Of a stretch of DNA of 64,000 nucleotides, positions 25,028 through 36,190 are shown one piece after another. The notes beneath the pieces are model-generated. The model was given only the letters and a program-made list of their open reading frames with translations. It had not been told where the DNA came from and ran no database searches. A program made the position numbers and the translations under genes. Numbering within the stretch: position 1 is the stretch's first letter; the number at the start of each line of letters is the position of its first letter. The stretch comes from Amia ocellicauda. Lineage: Eukaryota; Chordata; Actinopteri; Amiiformes; Amiidae. The stretch spans positions 5,866,001 through 5,930,000 of the forward strand of contig NC_089855.1 of assembly GCF_036373705.1 (NCBI RefSeq). The letters are read 5' to 3'.

Positions 25028-28000
25028 ATGGTTTTATTCCTTCTTTTAATTTGGTTTACATCCAGCCTTCCTGCACATCGCTGGGTTTCAAGGTATCTGC
25101 CATGTGACGTGAATGTTAGAAATAACACTACTGTGAGCTTTGACTGCAGTTTTAGACGACTGACTGAAGTCCCGGCTGATGTCAACATGAATGCGACAAC
25201 CCTTAATCTGAAAGGAAATCAAATACAACATATTTCTAACACCTCTTTCCGGAATCTGAAGAACCTTAAAGTTCTAACCCTAAACTGGAACAATAAACAC
25301 AAACCTGGCCTCACCATTGCGAAGGACACCTTTGCCGCTTTGGCCAATTTAGAGATTTTACTTCTGGATGGAAATTTGCTCACTGACATACCTACTGGCT
25401 TTCCACCCGGGCTCAAGGTTTTAAGTCTTAATTCAAACAAAATAGCTTCCATTGGATCGGAAAACTTCACTGGTATCCCAAATGTCACAGAGATCAGGAT
25501 TAACAGGAACTGTTACTATCACAATGGTTGTAATGACTCTTTAGCTATACAGAACGGGACCTTCTCACAGCTCACACATTTGTTACGTCTGTCCTTGATT
25601 TTTAACAGGTTGGCCAGGGTACCCCTAGACCTGCCTACATCTTTACAGCTCCTTCGTCTTAGTTTAAATAAAATTGAGCATGTCGATCATCTGGACTTTC
25701 AGAATCTGTCCGAACTCAGGATGCTGGATCTTTCTGGAAACTGTCCAAGGTGCTCCAATGCCCCGTTTCCTTGTGAAACTTGCGAGACTGAGAAAGGCGC
25801 AATAAAGGTGCATCCACTAGCTTTTCATAACCTTACACAGTTGGAAGAACTGCGGCTTTCCGGAAACTCGCTCTTTAAACTCCATGCCTCATGGTTTCAG
25901 AATTGTCCTAAGCTAAAGTATCTGTACCTTTCCTTCAACTCTTTAATCAGTGAAATTGCCACCGGAGAATTTCTTACCGTTTTACCGCACGTCGAAGTTG
26001 TGGACTTGTCATTCAACTTCGATCCTAAGTCCTATCCGAGCAGAATGACACTCTCTCCAAACTTTTCCCAATTACTTTCGTTAAGGACTTTGCATTTTGA
26101 GGGTTATGTATTCAGAAATATCGAGGGCAATGATCTGCAGCCTCTCTTCAACCTCCAAAACCTTTCTGTGTTAAACTTCGGCACAAACTTTCTCCAGTAT
26201 GTTGATCTCACCCTGTTTCAAAACTTTTCTAATCTTTCCTTGATATATCTCTCAGAAAACAGACTTGCATCCCAGTCAAGGAGAACGAACCTGTCTTGCA
26301 GCAGCGAAAATGACGCACACCACATTTTAAGCAGACCACTGTTAAAAGACCGGGCCATTGATAAAAGAGATCAAAACTATATTGTTCATAAAGATGGAGA
26401 CTATCGTTTAAGTCTCCCATTTGTTAAGCCCAAATGTCTTCTTTACGGACCAGCTCTTGATCTCAGTAAAAACAATATATTTTATATCACCCCTGAACTC
26501 TTCGAAGGTCTAAAAAATTTGACATGTCTGAATCTTTCAGTTAATTCTATCGCAGATTCTTTCAACGGCACTGAATTCATTCACTTACCAAATCTCCGGT
26601 ACTTAGACTTGTCTCACAATAAAATAGACCTGGCATATGACTATGCTTTTTCTGAGTTAAGCTATCTGGAAGTGTTGGACATTAGTTACAATCCGCATTA
26701 TTTTTTGGTGGCAGGAGTGATACATAACTTAGGTTTCCTCAAACACCTCCACTTTCTGAAAGTGTTGAACCTCAGCTGGAATGAAATATTTACTTTAAGT
26801 AAAGATAAAGAGATGAGCAGTGAGTCTCTGAACAAGCTAGATTTTCAAGGAAATCGACTGGACATACTATGGAAAGATGATAAAAGATATATAGGACTTT
26901 TCGCAAAGCTGGTGAACTTGCAATATCTTGATCTGTCCTACAATAAGCTCCAGAACATACCATCAGCTGTTTATTATAATTTACCAAAGAACCTGACGCA
27001 TCTCAATTTAAACAACAATAAACTTAAATGTTTTCAGTGGGAGCATCTTATAAACTTATGGCATTTAGAAGTCTTGGATTTAAGCCATAATAACCTGGAA
27101 AATGTGTCTGAAAAGCTCACAAATCACACAAATTCCCTCATAAGGCTTGACCTGAGCTACAATAAGATCGCTCAGCTCTTTGATTATTTTCTTCAGGGCG
27201 CAAGAAGCCTCCATTTTCTATATTTGAATCACAATAATCTGAGACTCTTAAACGCGCATACGTTCCCCTCCGGGCCAGACACCTCCTTGAAAGTCTTATC
27301 CTTAAAAGGAAACCCATTTCAATGCACATGTGAGATATTTGACTTCAAAATGTGGATCAATAAAACTGACATTGAGATACCAAGGCTGGCCACAGATGTC
27401 ACCTGCGCATCACCTGAAAATCGGAAAGGAATGGGTATCATAACTTTTGACCTTCAGGAATGTATCAACGATAGTACATCTGCTGTATTGTTTTTGCTTT
27501 CTACCTTAACTATTGTTCTGATTATTACAGTAGCTATAATGCAGCATTTGTTTTACTGGGATGTCTGGTACATTTTCCATTACTGCAAGGCAAAGATTAA
27601 GGGTTACCGTTACCTGGCATCCACAGACAACATCTACAATGCCTTCATCACGTACGACACTAAAGATCCAGTCGTCACTGACTGGGTCTTCAATCACCTC
27701 CGAGTCCAGCTGGAGGAGAAGGGGGAAAAATTCCTCCCGATTTGCCTGGAGGAACGGGACTGGCACCCAGGGGCCCCTGTCATAGACAACCTGTCTCAGA
27801 GCATCCGGCAAAGTCGGAAGACCGTGTTCGTCCTGACGGAGAGGTATGTGAACAGTGGGAACTTCAGGTTAGCCTTCTACCTGGCCCACCAGAGGCTGCT
27901 GGACGACAACACGGACGTGATCGTGCTGGTGTTGTTGGAGCCCGTCCTGCAGTACTCCCAGTTCTTCAGGTTACGGAAAAGACTGTGTCGGAAGACCATC

Positions 28001-28123
28001 CTAGAGTGGCCGAAGAACCCTCACGCAGAAGACTGGTTCTGGCAGAGTCTCAGAAACGTCATACGGCTAGAAAACCAAGCTATGTACAACAAGCTGTACT
28101 CATGTTACTTTACAAACAAATGA
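25028..28123 (+). CDS. TLR8: Toll-like receptor 8, first tandem copy
   Basis: 1031 residues. It is an endosomal sensor of RNA degradation products that signals through MyD88. Layout: signal peptide MVLFLLLIWFTSSLPA, LRR N-cap (YLPCDVNV), about 26 LRRs including LSGNCPRCSNAPFPC, the Z-loop (about 412-470, with SRRTN and DKRDQ basic stretches where TLR8 is processed in other species), a C-cap with CTCEIFDF, a membrane segment (about 819-842) and TIR from about 870 (YNAFITYD, LCLEERDWHPG, FW). The acceptor AACTGTAG ends at 25000 and an in-frame TGA lies between it and the ATG, so translation starts inside this exon (AAGATGG, strong context). From 27585 to 28099 the sequence matches the second copy base for base. 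AATAAA at 28181. Confidence 0.95.
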   Translation: MVLFLLLIWFTSSLPAHRWVSRYLPCDVNVRNNTTVSFDCSFRRLTEVPADVNMNATTLNLKGNQIQHISNTSFRNLKNLKVLTLNWNNKHKPGLTIAKDTFAALANLEILLLDGNLLTDIPTGFPPGLKVLSLNSNKIASIGSENFTGIPNVTEIRINRNCYYHNGCNDSLAIQNGTFSQLTHLLRLSLIFNRLARVPLDLPTSLQLLRLSLNKIEHVDHLDFQNLSELRMLDLSGNCPRCSNAPFPCETCETEKGAIKVHPLAFHNLTQLEELRLSGNSLFKLHASWFQNCPKLKYLYLSFNSLISEIATGEFLTVLPHVEVVDLSFNFDPKSYPSRMTLSPNFSQLLSLRTLHFEGYVFRNIEGNDLQPLFNLQNLSVLNFGTNFLQYVDLTLFQNFSNLSLIYLSENRLASQSRRTNLSCSSENDAHHILSRPLLKDRAIDKRDQNYIVHKDGDYRLSLPFVKPKCLLYGPALDLSKNNIFYITPELFEGLKNLTCLNLSVNSIADSFNGTEFIHLPNLRYLDLSHNKIDLAYDYAFSELSYLEVLDISYNPHYFLVAGVIHNLGFLKHLHFLKVLNLSWNEIFTLSKDKEMSSESLNKLDFQGNRLDILWKDDKRYIGLFAKLVNLQYLDLSYNKLQNIPSAVYYNLPKNLTHLNLNNNKLKCFQWEHLINLWHLEVLDLSHNNLENVSEKLTNHTNSLIRLDLSYNKIAQLFDYFLQGARSLHFLYLNHNNLRLLNAHTFPSGPDTSLKVLSLKGNPFQCTCEIFDFKMWINKTDIEIPRLATDVTCASPENRKGMGIITFDLQECINDSTSAVLFLLSTLTIVLIITVAIMQHLFYWDVWYIFHYCKAKIKGYRYLASTDNIYNAFITYDTKDPVVTDWVFNHLRVQLEEKGEKFLPICLEERDWHPGAPVIDNLSQSIRQSRKTVFVLTERYVNSGNFRLAFYLAHQRLLDDNTDVIVLVLLEPVLQYSQFFRLRKRLCRKTILEWPKNPHAEDWFWQSLRNVIRLENQAMYNKLYSCYFTNK
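27585..28099 (+). repeat. TLR8: 515-bp block identical to 32866-33380 (TIR-coding)
   Basis: Compared line by line, every base from GCAAGGCAAAGATTAAGGG to AACAAGCTGTAC agrees with the second TLR8 copy at a fixed offset of 5281, with no indel. Identity begins in the codon before KAKIKGYR and stops five codons before the last sense codons. Sequence on both sides is clearly diverged. The block is visibly richer in G and C than the ectodomain DNA. Confidence 0.95.
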
Positions 28124-28180
28124 TTAGTTAGACTGTAAATACAATTCTGCAGAAATGTGATGATTGTAAATGCCTCTTCA

Positions 28181-28186
28181 AATAAA
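28181..28186 (+). terminator. TLR8: Polyadenylation signal of first TLR8
   Basis: AATAAA 58 bases after the stop codon. It would give a very short 3' UTR. No GT-rich element was examined beyond it. Confidence 0.5.
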
Positions 28187-29624
28187 TTCAGTTAAATGGG
28201 TGCAGAACTTCCTGTCTATAGTCCACGTCAAATACCTGGTGAGCAACAAACGATTACAGTACAATAAAACTCAGAGGGTCATAAAAAAAAATCCTTTTTT
28301 AAAACATTTGACACTCTTCCTCATTTCTATGACTTATATTATAAGTAGAGCCAGCTGACCTGTCATGTATTATACTGTAAATAGTATAATATTTTAATAA
28401 ACATTTTCAGTAAAATGTTTATAAATAGATTTACCATTGATACCCTCTCAGCGTCACTGTAGGGTCCCGTCACCAAAAATTGCAGGAGATGAGATCTCTG
28501 ATACGATACGATAGGCCTCTTTTGACATACGTCCTGGACACTGCATCTTGATTCTCTTGCATTATATTGGACTGGCATAGAAACCAGTACTGAGACATTT
28601 CCACCAACAGCCAAAAAATAAAAATAGATGTATAGATTCAACAAGTGAATGTGCTAGATGTAAAGCTACTGAAGCCAAGCTGTCAGCAGTAATTGCACAC
28701 ATCATGCATGTATAAAAGCATTTGTGAGCTCTGATGTTGGCAGGGCGATCTCTGCTGTATTATGTAAATACATGGTGCCAAAGAGGAAGCTTTCCTCACA
28801 CAGTAGCAACATTTAGTGGATGGATTTACCAGCATCCCATACGAACTAATAACAAAAGCAGAAGTTCTGGACACTTATTTCCTGTTTCAGATAATGAGTT
28901 TGTTTTCACTCAAGACCACACTACAGTTTTAGATGTACACTTAAGTTGATGTACTAGTTCTACTGCCCTTTGGATACACACAGCCAATACGTCTAACAAC
29001 TGTTGATTCTAAAATGGTACTGGTAAGTTACAAAATGGTTATTATTTATCTGGTTTATAATTTGTATTGCATAACAACTATGGGTTGTGATTTTATAAAT
29101 ATCAATTAATCAATAGTATTCCTATTTGTCTTTTACACTATAATGTAATAATAATAATCATAATAAACTTTATCTTTGGAAAGTGTGTTTCTCTGATTTG
29201 AAATGACATCACATTTCTCAATCTTAAAATGCCTTCCTGCATTAAAAGCAGAAGCAGCATTGAAATATTCTGTATCCAGTTCTGTAGTTGCAGTGTCCTG
29301 GAATGGAGGTTTGCATTCTTACTGTTTATACAATCCTGTGAAGCTTAGAGCCTTGGTCTTCAAATGGGCGACTGTGGGAAAATCCATCTACAAACATAGT
29401 AGAAAGACATAGTAGTAGTCTTTGTACAGTTGTATATATTTTAAATGTATGTTTATGAATATTGTAATTGATATTATAGTGCAATATGTATATCGCAGAC
29501 AAGATAAAATAATTTGATATATACTAGAGAAATGTTTTGGAACATTCCCCTCATATTTTGGATTGATGCCTTGTTGCTATATAGAGCGATATAGATAGGA
29601 GGATATTTCCATCATCACTAGCAC

Positions 29625-29625
<1 letters not shown>
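28187..29625. other. Spacer between the TLR8 copies (left part)
   Basis: AT-rich. The open frames have no recognisable similarity. A second AATAAA-like cluster occurs near 28264. No gene is recognised. Confidence 0.6.
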
Positions 29626-29684
<59 letters not shown>

Positions 29685-29755
29685 TGTATTTCTTGGCAGA
29701 CGCCCTTATCCAAGGCGACTTACAAAATAAGTGCAAACAAAGTGCAAAGTGCACA
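29626..29755 (-). repeat. L2-type tail with (ATT)n microsatellite
   Basis: About 57 bp of (ATT)n (29628-29684), then TTTCTTGGCAGACGCCCTTATCC and AAGGCGACTTAC, the antisense L2-type tail. A GTGCAAA-rich stretch similar to the 3' UTRs at 19.7 and 38.7 kb follows. Only the 3' end of the element is present. Confidence 0.7.
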
Positions 29756-30302
29756 GTAGGGCTGCATGTAAATAAAAAAGACTGAAAGGTCTAAACACAT
29801 AGATTCAACTGAATCTGCATGTTTGCATTCCCACAAAGCATGATTACTAACACATATACTCCCACCTACAATCATTGTCTGGCTCCGAAATCCTGCATGA
29901 GTCACAAAAGATACTTATGAGATACTGAGATAATCAAAACAGATGGACCCAAATTCGAAAACCAACTCTGTGAAATAAATGCTGCTTGTCTATTGTCAAT
30001 AACAATACAGATTTTTTTTTAATCAATTCTTCCTAGAACAATTCAAAACCTATATTTTGTAACTATATTTTAAACACAGCCACAATAATTACTGTATTAC
30101 CAAAGTACGAAATACATGTACGTAATATAAATAAAACTAGTGACATCACAAGGAAGCTTTCTCAAAGTCCAACGATACAAATGGTCTCACAACTGCCTAA
30201 CTAAATGTTTTCCTTTACTAATGTGCATGTTGTTAAACAGAATATTTATGTTATTGTTTTATAATTTGAAAAGGCCCTTGCAAATGTGTTTGTATCAATC
30301 TA
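29756..30302. other. TLR8: Spacer before second TLR8
   Basis: AT-rich, no gene recognised. The second TLR8 needs an initiator exon, and one may lie here or further upstream. I could not single out a convincing ATG-GT exon. Confidence 0.45.
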
Positions 30303-30320
30303 TATATTTTCTTCCTGTAG

Positions 30321-33300
30321 GTAACTCTTCCCTTCCACTGGCACGGCTCCTTAATCCTGTTTTTTTCTTATTTTGTACACGGAAAACTTGAATATCGTTG
30401 GACTTCGAGAACGCTTCCCTGTGATGTCACTGAAAATAAGAATAACAGTGACATCATTTTTAACTGCAGTGAGCGCCACCTGACGGAAGTGCCACAGGGG
30501 ATTTCTGCGAATGCAACTAAGGTGCTCCTTTTGGAAAACTCAATCCGTAATGTTTCCGTGCAGTCCTTCTTCAACCTCCAAAACCTCACATTAATAAACC
30601 TCAACTGGAATGGCAAAGACAAGGAGGTAAGCATTGCAGACAGAACATTCTCCAGGTTGACAAACCTACAGGAGTTGCATTTGGATGGCAATGGTCTTTG
30701 GAGGATTCCCAAATGGCTCCCACTGGCACTGAAACTCCTCAGTGTGAGAAAAAACAGCATCATCTCTGTTAGGAGAAACTATTTTTCTGAGCTGGACAAT
30801 CTGGAAGAAATCTATCTGGACAAAAACTGCTACTTCTGGAATCCATGCAATAAGTCCTACCACATAGACAATGGAAGTTTTGCCAATCTTACGCAGTTGC
30901 GCATTTTGTCGTTGACCTATAACAACTTAACCACTGTTCCAAAAAACCTGCCGCATTCCTTAGAAGACCTTTACCTCGGATCGAATCAAATACAGCGTGT
31001 CAATGAGCATGATTTCAGCAGCCTGCCAGGACTGCAGATTCTCGACCTCTCGGGTAACTGTCCTCGATGTCACAATGCCCCGTTTCCGTGTGTGCCCTGT
31101 CCCAATCACTCCATCGAGATCCATCCTCTGGCTTTCCACAATCTGACACATCTACAAGAGCTACATCTCTCGGGGAACTCGCTCCGCAGCCTCCCAAGCT
31201 CTTGGTTTGACAGTTTACAGAATCTGCAACAGCTGTTTCTTTCCTTTAATTTTCTAACCAGTGCAATTGCCGAAGGTAACTTTTTGGACAACTTAGCTCA
31301 ACTTAAAAAGATAGACTTGTCCTATAATTACAACTTCAAGGCCTACCCTGAGACCCTCACACTTTCACCCAATTTCTCAAAACTGGAATCCCTTAAAACT
31401 TTTCATATCGCTGGCTATGTTTTCCAAAAAGTATGTGAACGAGATTTAAGTCCACTTTTCAATCTGAAGAATCTCTCTGTGCTGAATTTGGGTACAAACT
31501 TCATCACATCCACAAAGTTGTCAGTGTTTCAGAAATTTGAAAACTTGAAATTGGTATATTTATCAGAAAACAGACTTGCACCTGCACCACACCTAAACGA
31601 TATGATTAATGGCCCAAACACAGGTCTGCGCTGGAAACCCCCAAATCTGGGCTATAGACTATCAAAGGAAAAGGAGTTTGACTATGAATTATCTCATCTA
31701 CTTGTGAAGCATGAGTGCTTTGTCTATGGTAAAGTGTTAGATCTCAGCTCGAATAATATATTTTTCATTTACCCTGAGCAATTCGAAGGTAATGGCAACA
31801 TCTCCTGTCTGAACCTCTCGAAAAACGGTCTCGCGACTGCCTTTAACGGTTCTGAATTCACCCATCTCCCGAGGCTTAAATATCTAGACCTCTCCTTCAA
31901 TAAGATTGATTTAGCCTACGATGCAGCGTTTTCAGAATTAAAGGAACTTGAAGTCCTTGACATCAGTTTTAATCCTCATTATTTTTCTGTGTCAGGAGTG
32001 ACACACAACTTAGGCTTCCTAAAACACCTGGAGTTTCTGAAAGTGCTCAACCTGAGCCAAAATAACATCTTTACTTTAACAAATAAGGAGTTGAGCAGCA
32101 AATCCCTTAAGGAGCTTCATTTTCAAAATAACCAACTACACGTATTATGGAAAGAGAACGACCATTCTTACTGGGGGATTTTCAAAAATCTTTTGAATCT
32201 GTTGCACCTTGACATATCGAATAATAAACTAAAAACTATTCCATCTGGAGTTTACAGCCATTTGCCCCAAAATTTAACTACATTTATTTTAAGTAAAAAT
32301 GAACTGATTAGTTTTGACTGGAAAAAGCTGAAACATTTTAAACACCTCAAGGTTCTGAATCTGGGGGGTAATAAGCTATCTTGTGTGACGGCACACCTCT
32401 CAAATTACTCAAAGACACTCGAACTTCTTGTCTTAAGCAATAATTATATTGCTCGGCTCACCGGTGGTTTTCTCCAGGGTGCAAAATACCTTTTCTACCT
32501 TGATTTAAGTTATAATAAAATGAAAATAATAAACGAGTCAGATTTGTTTACCGGACCAGACAGCAATTTGAAGACCTTCTCATTGAAGGGTAATCCATTT
32601 GACTGTACATGTGATATTTTAGATTTGATTCTGTGGATAAAGAACAATGATATTGACATACCGCTGCTGGCCTCAGATGTCACCTGTGCCATGCCTGCAG
32701 ACAGGAAAGGAAAGAGCATTATTACCTTTGACCTCAAGGAATGTGTTGATGACAGCATAGCAGCCATTATTTCTTTTCTCACCTCCTTTCTTATTTTGTG
32801 CACTATGGCCGTAGCTGTCATGATGCATGTTTTCTACTGGGATGTCTGGTACCTTTACCACTTCAGCAAGGCAAAGATTAAGGGTTACCGTTACCTGGCA
32901 TCCACAGACAACATCTACAATGCCTTCATCACGTACGACACTAAAGATCCAGTCGTCACTGACTGGGTCTTCAATCACCTCCGAGTCCAGCTGGAGGAGA
33001 AGGGGGAAAAATTCCTCCCGATTTGCCTGGAGGAACGGGACTGGCACCCAGGGGCCCCTGTCATAGACAACCTGTCTCAGAGCATCCGGCAAAGTCGGAA
33101 GACCGTGTTCGTCCTGACGGAGAGGTATGTGAACAGTGGGAACTTCAGGTTAGCCTTCTACCTGGCCCACCAGAGGCTGCTGGACGACAACACGGACGTG
33201 ATCGTGCTGGTGTTGTTGGAGCCCGTCCTGCAGTACTCCCAGTTCTTCAGGTTACGGAAAAGACTGTGTCGGAAGACCATCCTAGAGTGGCCGAAGAACC

Positions 33301-33404
33301 CTCACGCAGAAGACTGGTTCTGGCAGAGTCTCAGAAACGTCATACGGCTAGAAAACCAAGCTATGTACAACAAGCTGTACACGAGCTACTTTGCATCTAG
33401 ATAG
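30321..33404 (+). CDS. TLR8: Toll-like receptor 8, second tandem copy (main exon)
   Basis: 1027 codons from the splice acceptor (TTTTCTTCCTGTAG, ending 30320) to TAG. It is the same receptor type as the upstream gene. The exon opens VTLPFHWHGSLILFFSY, a hydrophobic leader, then RTLPCDVTE and CSERHLTEVP of the LRR N-cap. No in-frame ATG occurs before 30489. Starting there would remove the signal peptide and first repeat, and an in-frame TAG lies at the acceptor, so an upstream exon must supply the Met. About 26 LRRs follow with LSGNCPRCHNAPFPC, the Z-loop (about 418-468), the C-cap CTCDILDL, a membrane segment (about 812-835) and TIR from about 865. 32866-33380 matches the first copy exactly. 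No disruption is seen downstream. Confidence 0.92.
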   Translation, partial: VTLPFHWHGSLILFFSYFVHGKLEYRWTSRTLPCDVTENKNNSDIIFNCSERHLTEVPQGISANATKVLLLENSIRNVSVQSFFNLQNLTLINLNWNGKDKEVSIADRTFSRLTNLQELHLDGNGLWRIPKWLPLALKLLSVRKNSIISVRRNYFSELDNLEEIYLDKNCYFWNPCNKSYHIDNGSFANLTQLRILSLTYNNLTTVPKNLPHSLEDLYLGSNQIQRVNEHDFSSLPGLQILDLSGNCPRCHNAPFPCVPCPNHSIEIHPLAFHNLTHLQELHLSGNSLRSLPSSWFDSLQNLQQLFLSFNFLTSAIAEGNFLDNLAQLKKIDLSYNYNFKAYPETLTLSPNFSKLESLKTFHIAGYVFQKVCERDLSPLFNLKNLSVLNLGTNFITSTKLSVFQKFENLKLVYLSENRLAPAPHLNDMINGPNTGLRWKPPNLGYRLSKEKEFDYELSHLLVKHECFVYGKVLDLSSNNIFFIYPEQFEGNGNISCLNLSKNGLATAFNGSEFTHLPRLKYLDLSFNKIDLAYDAAFSELKELEVLDISFNPHYFSVSGVTHNLGFLKHLEFLKVLNLSQNNIFTLTNKELSSKSLKELHFQNNQLHVLWKENDHSYWGIFKNLLNLLHLDISNNKLKTIPSGVYSHLPQNLTTFILSKNELISFDWKKLKHFKHLKVLNLGGNKLSCVTAHLSNYSKTLELLVLSNNYIARLTGGFLQGAKYLFYLDLSYNKMKIINESDLFTGPDSNLKTFSLKGNPFDCTCDILDLILWIKNNDIDIPLLASDVTCAMPADRKGKSIITFDLKECVDDSIAAIISFLTSFLILCTMAVAVMMHVFYWDVWYLYHFSKAKIKGYRYLASTDNIYNAFITYDTKDPVVTDWVFNHLRVQLEEKGEKFLPICLEERDWHPGAPVIDNLSQSIRQSRKTVFVLTERYVNSGNFRLAFYLAHQRLLDDNTDVIVLVLLEPVLQYSQFFRLRKRLCRKTILEWPKNPHAEDWFWQSLRNVIRLENQAMYNKLYTSYFASR
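32866..33380 (+). repeat. TLR8: 515-bp block identical to 27585-28099 (TIR-coding)
   Basis: Partner of the block in the first TLR8. The following codons differ (TSYFASR here, SCYFTNK in the first copy), and the 3' UTRs are unrelated, so the match is not part of a longer segmental duplication. Confidence 0.95.
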
Positions 33405-34561
33405 ACATGATGTGTTACTGATGAAACCCAACTCGTACACCATGATGACAGCGAGGAGACCCTCCTGCTTCTGAAACGCACAGTGACATTATCTGTGAAT
33501 GGGAAATTAATTCCAACAAGCGAATCTGGACAGTGCAGCATGCGGTGCACCACCTAAAACTGTCAGCCTGATTAACCCGAGTGGCCAAGCACTGTTAGAC
33601 ACAAGGCAGGGCCGGTGGGGTCGCACCTGGCCTTTATTTTTGCACGTAAACTCATTCGTTTTTATGATGCAGCTGTATTTCTGACTTTCTGCATTTGTAT
33701 TTGGTTTTGCAAGATCAGCATGGAATATAGGACGAGAAACAGTCGACTTAATGCTAATTGTGAATATATTTAAGAATGTGATCGATCAAAAAATATATGG
33801 TGTGTACATAGTAATAGTAGCAACTATATTTTATATGTAAATATTTCATATGAATAAAGCTATTTATTGTGTGTTTATGTGTTTATTTTCTAGTTCTCTC
33901 GATTTAACATAATTTACCCTTTTCTTATTTTACATATCTGGCATCAAAGGAAAATACAGATCAATAAATTGCATTTCATTTAACCTAAAAAGAGTGTTTA
34001 TTTTTTCCAAAGTTGTAATTTCTCCCTGTCATTTTTCACTGATTTTCTGTTTTTTCCAAAATCAAAATTGTTGCAGTGGTCAATTTGCAGGAAAGAGGAC
34101 TTAAAAAAAATGGGGAAATGAAAGAAGTGGTATTGATTCACATGCTTCATAAGTGGTAGCAAACACAAATTTAGAGAAGCAATGACTTACAAAGTGATTA
34201 CATAAGGAACATTTATGTTATTCAGATTATGTTTAAAAATCAAAAAAGCTGTATCTGAAAAATGTACTTAATTAACATATACTGAAGAATTAAAATTGTC
34301 AAACTGCTCAGGGAATCACTATAGTTGTGATTATCTGGCAAGGCAAATGTAGATTTGTTATGTGATTTCTGACATTGTTTTGATACAATTAAATCCCACA
34401 AGGAGGGAAATAGCAAACATTTGAAAGTCTGAAAAACATACTTCTTTCATTTTTTAAAAGCTTGTATTTACGTTAATATATTTTACGATTTTGACCTTCT
34501 AATCCTAATATTATGGATAAGTAAACAAACGCAAATGTATTGCATTCCTATCCACGTTACT
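33405..34561. other. TLR8: Second TLR8 3' UTR and spacer
   Basis: About 450 bp of 3' UTR run to AATAAA at 33853-33858, which is followed by a GTGTGTTTATGTGTTT downstream element. The rest is AT-rich spacer with no recognised gene. Confidence 0.6.
33853..33858 (+). terminator. TLR8: Polyadenylation signal of second TLR8
   Basis: AATAAA within TGAATAAAGC, followed about 12 bases later by a GT-rich element (TTGTGTGTTTATGTG). This is a good match to a vertebrate poly(A) site. Confidence 0.65.
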
Positions 34562-34563
34562 TA

Positions 34564-36188
<1,625 letters not shown>

Positions 36189-36190
36189 TA

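Noticed and set aside
27561-28131. Additional frames (both strands) inside the TLR8 TIR region, repeated at 32673-33400
   Set aside because: They are shadows of the TIR coding sequence. They look duplicated only because the underlying 515-bp block is identical.
27585-33380. The shared TIR block as a retrocopy or whole-gene recent duplication
   Set aside because: The identity stops sharply on both sides inside the coding sequence, and flanking coding and UTR sequences are diverged. A whole-gene duplication would not leave this pattern.
30489-33404. Second TLR8 starting at the ATG at 30489
   Set aside because: It would remove the signal peptide and LRR N-cap, which are plainly encoded in frame from 30321 just after a good splice acceptor.
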